Assembly (NCBI GenBank): GCA_004376205.1 | Contig: SOKG01000299.1 | Span: 1-6,795, forward strand | Length of the DNA: 6,795 bases | Source: Dehalococcoidia bacterium | GTDB taxonomy: Bacteria > Chloroflexota > Dehalococcoidia > SZUA-161 | Direction: 5' to 3' | Notes under the pieces: model-generated | The model's database searches: none | Seen by the model: only the letters and a program-made list of their open reading frames with translations | What the model was told of the DNA's origin: nothing | Translations under genes and position numbers: made by a program | Shown here: positions 4,486 through 6,795 of the stretch, piece after piece | Numbering within the stretch: position 1 is the first letter of the stretch | Layout of the letters: each line of letters opens with the position of its first letter

Positions 4486-5937
4486 ATGAGCAAGCAGACG
4501 CTTGGCTTCAACAGAGCTCTCGGCGATATGGCGGACGCACTTAACTCAGATATCACTGACAGCGAGAAGCTCCACCTCCTGGTAAGGGCTGCGGCGCGGG
4601 CCCTGGGGGTGCGTGGTTGCTCCTTGATGCTCCTCGACGCGCAAAGGAGGAGGCTCTTTCATACTGCCTCGCATGGCCTCAGCGAACGCTACCTCAGAAA
4701 GGGGTTCCTCGAAGTGGAGAAGAGCCTCACCGGGATCCTGGACGAAAGGCCAGTGACGATACTGGATGTGGCAACAGACCCCCGAATACAGTTCCAGGAG
4801 TTGGCCCAGCAGGAACGCATTACCTCTATCTTGAGTGTTCCTGTCAAGATAAAGGGAGAGGTGGTGGGCATTCTACGCGTCTATAGCCGGACTCGGCGTG
4901 AGTTTACCGCAGCGGAAGTGCAGTTCCTCATCACTGTGGCCAACCTGGCCGCCATCGTCTTGGAGTCAGGCCGCTTCGAGGAGGCGGAAAGGCAGCCCCC
5001 GGAAGCCAAAGGCGAGCCGTCATTTCACCCCACCCCTCTCACGTCGCAGCTCAATCCAGCCACTTTCGCCCATCCCAGCGAGGAGGAGTTCGCACGGCTT
5101 CTCGACTTCTACCAGATCGAGTGGATTTACGAGCCGCGCTCCTTTGCGTTGCAATGGGAGGGGAAGGCGGCTGAGATGTTCACCCCTGATTTCTACCTGC
5201 CTGCTCTGGATCTCTACGTAGAGATGACTACCCTGAAGCCCGGGCTCACGACGGAAAAAAACCGTAAGGTGCGGCGCCTGCGCGAGACCCATCCCGAGGT
5301 TAATATCAAGCTCCTTGCCCGTCGAGATTATGACCGCCTACTGGCTAAGTATGGACATGGGCCCCTGGCAGGGGCAAAAACCCATGGCGTGGGCAGAGTA
5401 TTGCTCAGCGCTCCCCAGGTCCAGAAGAGGGTGCGCCAGCTGGCCAAGGAAATCTCGCACGACTACGAAGGGCGCCACCCCGTGCTGGTGGGCGTGCTGA
5501 GAGGGGTATTCTGTTTTATGGCAGACCTAATGCGTTACCTCACGGTACCAGCAGATGTGGACTTCATGGCTATCTCGTACTACGGGGGAGGGAGTGGAAA
5601 GGCGGTGCGCGTGACTACGGATGTTGGTATAAGTCTAGAAGGACGCCATATACTTCTAGTAGAAGATATTGTAGATACGGGGATGACCTTGAGTTTCGTG
5701 CTGAGCCACCTGAAGGCACGCAACCCAGCCAGCCTCCAAGTTTGCACACTCCTCGATAAGAGAGTGCGCCGGCTAGCAGATGTTCACCTGGATTATGTGG
5801 GCTTTGAGGTTCCTGATGAATTCCTGGTGGGCTACGGTCTGGACTACCAGGAGGAATACCGGAACTTGCCGTTCGTCGCTTTGATGGAGAGAAAGAGTTC
5901 TAACAAAGAGCCGCAGGCAAAAAACTACCTCGGGTGA
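4486..5937 (+). CDS. GAF domain - PD-(D/E)XK-like domain - hypoxanthine phosphoribosyltransferase fusion
   Basis: 483 aa; AAGGAG lies just upstream of the ATG. Residues about 15-162 are a GAF sensor domain (GCSLMLLDAQRRRLFHTASHG; ILSVPVKIKGEVVGILRVYS; FLITVANLAAIVLE). A Pro-rich linker (165-195) follows. Residues 196-290 resemble a restriction-endonuclease-like fold: EEEFARLLDFYQIEWIYEP, then P234-D235-FYLP and YVE246-MT, where the usual E-x-K is E-x-T, so nuclease activity is doubtful. Residues about 303-468 are a type I phosphoribosyltransferase of the HPRT class: VLRGVF (337-342), SYYGGG (364-369), the PRPP loop VEDIVDTGMT (392-401), and FEVPDEFLVGYGLDYQEEYRNLP near the end (440-462, hypoxanthine-guanine class). 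It should convert hypoxanthine or guanine plus PRPP to IMP or GMP, perhaps under GAF-ligand control. The ordinary HPRT is about 180 aa. The last codons overlap an antisense small RNA. Confidence 0.88.
   Translation: MSKQTLGFNRALGDMADALNSDITDSEKLHLLVRAAARALGVRGCSLMLLDAQRRRLFHTASHGLSERYLRKGFLEVEKSLTGILDERPVTILDVATDPRIQFQELAQQERITSILSVPVKIKGEVVGILRVYSRTRREFTAAEVQFLITVANLAAIVLESGRFEEAERQPPEAKGEPSFHPTPLTSQLNPATFAHPSEEEFARLLDFYQIEWIYEPRSFALQWEGKAAEMFTPDFYLPALDLYVEMTTLKPGLTTEKNRKVRRLRETHPEVNIKLLARRDYDRLLAKYGHGPLAGAKTHGVGRVLLSAPQVQKRVRQLAKEISHDYEGRHPVLVGVLRGVFCFMADLMRYLTVPADVDFMAISYYGGGSGKAVRVTTDVGISLEGRHILLVEDIVDTGMTLSFVLSHLKARNPASLQVCTLLDKRVRRLADVHLDYVGFEVPDEFLVGYGLDYQEEYRNLPFVALMERKSSNKEPQAKNYLG
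5919..5936 (-). terminator. Intrinsic terminator formed by the closing stem of the small RNA
   Basis: 3' strand CACCCGAGG of the long-range stem, then TAG and TTTTTT on the minus strand. The pairing partner is 104 bases upstream in the same transcript (6032-6040). Confidence 0.55.
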
Positions 5938-6042
5938 CCTCCCCAGCTTCCGTCGACCTTGTCCGCCCCCGGTCCCTTTGGTTTCCTACTCGTTCCCTTA
6001 CTGCGGACTGGCCTCTTCTTGCTGGTTCACCCACCCGAGGAC
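5919..6042 (-). ncRNA. Predicted 124-nt structured small RNA with own promoter and terminator
   Basis: Minus-strand element beginning at the start point predicted by the promoter at 6049-6077. Its 5' end CCTCGGGTG (6032-6040) pairs perfectly with CACCCGAGG (5928-5936), which is followed by TAG and six T (5919-5924), so the closing stem doubles as an intrinsic terminator. Inside lie a 6x6 internal loop (GGTGAA/GGAGGT), stem CCAGC/GCTGG, a 7x7 purine-rich loop (AAGAAGA/GACGGAA), stem GGCC/GGTC, stem GTCCGC/GCGGAC (6003-6008 with 5961-5966), and a 36-nt purine-rich apical region. It lacks the conserved motifs of SRP, 5S, tmRNA or RNase P RNA, and I cannot match 6S. It overlaps the last 19 bp of the HPRT-fusion gene antisense. 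The family is unknown; that it is transcribed is inference. Confidence 0.65.
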
Positions 6043-6048
6043 CGCTCA

Positions 6049-6077
6049 AAGATAGCACTTTTTCGCCCTTTTGTCAA
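6049..6077 (-). promoter_or_regulatory. Sigma70-like promoter of the small RNA
   Basis: On the minus strand: a perfect -35 TTGACA (6072-6077), 17-bp spacer, -10 TATCTT (6049-6054, four of six). The predicted start near 6042 is two bases before the first paired base of the RNA. No protein-coding gene follows on that strand. Confidence 0.65.
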
Positions 6078-6276
6078 TATTCGTACCCGATGAGAACTGC
6101 CTCCTTCCTGCTCATTCCTGAAGCTAACTTTCCCTTGTGAGACAAAAGTCACTTACAGGCAGTCCTAGTGCAGGCTAAACTGGTCTTCCTGGGAAAAGGG
6201 ATTGGGTCAGCGGATTATCAGGGCTTAGGGAATAGAAGGTTTTGACTGAGGAGGAGATGAGAGGGGTGATGCGGAG
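6078..6276. other. Intergenic stretch without recognised features
   Basis: Together with the small RNA and its promoter this fills the 339-bp gap between the HPRT-fusion and zinc-ribbon genes. I see no convincing ORF, terminator or promoter for the downstream 63-aa gene here. TTGTGA...TCAC at 6135-6152 has the wrong spacing for a CRP/HcpR-type operator. Confidence 0.5.
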
Positions 6277-6468
6277 ATGTGGAGATTAAAGGGCTGTCCC
6301 AAATGTAACGGCGACATCTTTCTCGAGAAAGACATTGATGGCTGGTACGAGCGATGCCTGCAGTGCGGCTATAACCAGGACCTCGAGACTATAGTCGAGG
6401 TCAAGGAGCAGCCGTCTAGGGAGAAAAGAGAGCTTGCTACAGCCGGTGCTATGAAGACCACCAAATGA
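6277..6468 (+). CDS. 63-aa zinc-ribbon protein
   Basis: Small protein with a single treble-clef/zinc-ribbon unit: CPKC (7-10) and CLQC (27-30) bracketing GDIFLEKDIDGWYER, then GYNQDLETIVEV and a charged tail with many Lys and Glu. The CPxC-x2-D-x-[FY]-x5-DGWYE-x-CLQCGY pattern recurs in unnamed small proteins of several anaerobic lineages and binds Zn2+ through four Cys. It may be a DNA- or RNA-binding adaptor, but no function is established. No in-frame start lies upstream before a stop. The best ribosome site is GAGGGG (6261-6266), about ten bases away, longer than usual; a competing ATG in another frame (6257) has GGAGG before it but ends after ten codons. It stands alone, before a REP-like hairpin, and converges on an acetyltransferase gene. 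Confidence 0.75.
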   Translation: MWRLKGCPKCNGDIFLEKDIDGWYERCLQCGYNQDLETIVEVKEQPSREKRELATAGAMKTTK

Positions 6469-6480
6469 CCCAGCACGAGT

Positions 6481-6507
6481 GGTGGGTTTCGCTGCGCTAC
6501 ACCCACC
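6481..6507. repeat. REP-like palindrome between convergent genes
   Basis: GGTGGGT (6481-6487) and ACCCACC (6501-6507) form seven perfect pairs around TTCGCTGCGCTAC. This GTGGGTTTCGCTxCGCTxAACCCACC-type word is widespread as an extragenic REP-like repeat. Lying 12 bp after the zinc-ribbon stop and 19 bp before the acetyltransferase stop, it may serve as a two-way transcription barrier. No T-run is adjacent. Confidence 0.6.
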
Positions 6508-6526
6508 CTACCTTCTCTCAGGCTGC

Positions 6527-6795
6527 TTAAACCTCGTTAAACTCTGGACGATATTTGACGGTGCCCCTTACTTCTTTGAGGGCCCCTTGGCGAAGTTCCT
6601 TGATCATGAACGCTTCTTCAGGGACATCGTGTTCCCATCGTATGCCATATTTCTTCGCTGGAACAAAACCGAAGCGAGGATAGTATTCTGGATGACCGAT
6701 GACGATGACTATATCGTGCCCCGCAGCCCTAATTCTATCCTTGCCTTCTTCGACAAGCTGAGAGCCGATACAGTTCCTCTGCAATCCCGGCGAAA
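6527..6795 (-). CDS. GNAT family N-acetyltransferase, C-terminal part (5' end outside window)
   Basis: The last 88 codons of a gene that enters from the right edge; its start is not in the window. Visible residues begin SPGLQRNCIGSQLVEEG, the acetyl-CoA pyrophosphate-binding loop (usually QRxGIGSxL; here N-C replaces the usual K/R-G). Then follow AGHDIVIVIGHPEYYPRFGF, a conserved strand-turn of the YhbS-like GNAT subgroup, and PEEAFMIKELRQGAL. Such enzymes transfer an acetyl group from acetyl-CoA to an amine; the acceptor is unknown. The Cys for Gly in the loop may weaken CoA binding. A TTG at 6782-6784 could serve as start only for a protein lacking the whole N-terminal half, so the gene is treated as cut by the window edge. 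Confidence 0.85.
   Translation of the reverse strand, partial: SPGLQRNCIGSQLVEEGKDRIRAAGHDIVIVIGHPEYYPRFGFVPAKKYGIRWEHDVPEEAFMIKELRQGALKEVRGTVKYRPEFNEV

Noticed and set aside
5919..6042. SRP (4.5S) RNA or 5S rRNA
   Set aside because: The length and extended hairpin would fit, but the SRP GGTCAGG...GGAAG...AGCAGCC core and the 5S CGAAC-type loops are absent.
6135..6152. TTGTGA...TCAC as a CRP/HcpR-type operator
   Set aside because: The spacing between half-sites is eight instead of six bases, and no promoter is visible around it.

Overview
The window looks like a piece of chromosome from an anaerobic or microaerobic bacterium with moderately high GC. The gene set (ferredoxin-type Fe-S protein, YgbA-like Cys-rich protein, small zinc ribbons, GAF/HPRT fusion, nitroreductase) would fit an uncultured Chloroflexota/Dehalococcoidia-like lineage. 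That placement is from remembered family resemblance and is weak. There is no phage, transposase, CRISPR array, rRNA or tRNA.

Layout. 1-195 (+) is the 3' end of an inositol-monophosphatase-family gene. 232-1008 (-) encodes a ferredoxin-like Fe-S protein. 1065-1205 (-) is a short ORF resembling the beginning of an HD-phosphohydrolase domain; it runs into the ferredoxin promoter and looks like a gene remnant. 1214-2125 (-) is a three-gene operon: 82-aa Cys-rich zinc-ribbon protein, 57-aa small protein, YgbA-like protein. 2391-2924 (+) is a lipoprotein with its own sigma70-like promoter. 2946-3626 (-) is a CRP/FNR-family regulator. 3840-4352 (-) is a nitroreductase. 4486-5937 (+) is a three-domain GAF / PD-(D/E)XK-like / hypoxanthine phosphoribosyltransferase protein. 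5919-6042 (-) is a predicted small RNA with its own promoter and terminator. 6277-6468 (+) is a 63-aa zinc ribbon. 6481-6507 is a REP-like palindrome, and 6527-6795 (-) is the C-terminal part of a GNAT acetyltransferase.

Main observation. The ferredoxin gene and the three-gene operon are preceded by promoters of the same unusual design. Each has an FNR-type site (TGAT-N4-ATCA) centred 41.5 bp upstream of the predicted start point set by a TATCAT -10 box. The two conserved blocks match exactly while the 16-bp spacer between them has diverged. This is the geometry of a class II CRP/FNR-activated promoter. A CRP/FNR regulator without cysteines and with an FNR-like E-x-x-x-R recognition helix is encoded about 0.7 kb away. 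Together these suggest a local redox or nitrosative-stress regulon: regulator, Fe-S protein, YgbA (a family whose E. coli member is NO-inducible) and two small Cys-containing proteins. The link between regulator and sites is inference.

Second observation. Antisense to the end of the HPRT fusion gene and the following gap lies a 124-nt element with a TTGACA-17-TATCTT promoter, a nested long hairpin closed by nine perfect pairs, and a six-T tail. I do not recognise its RNA family.
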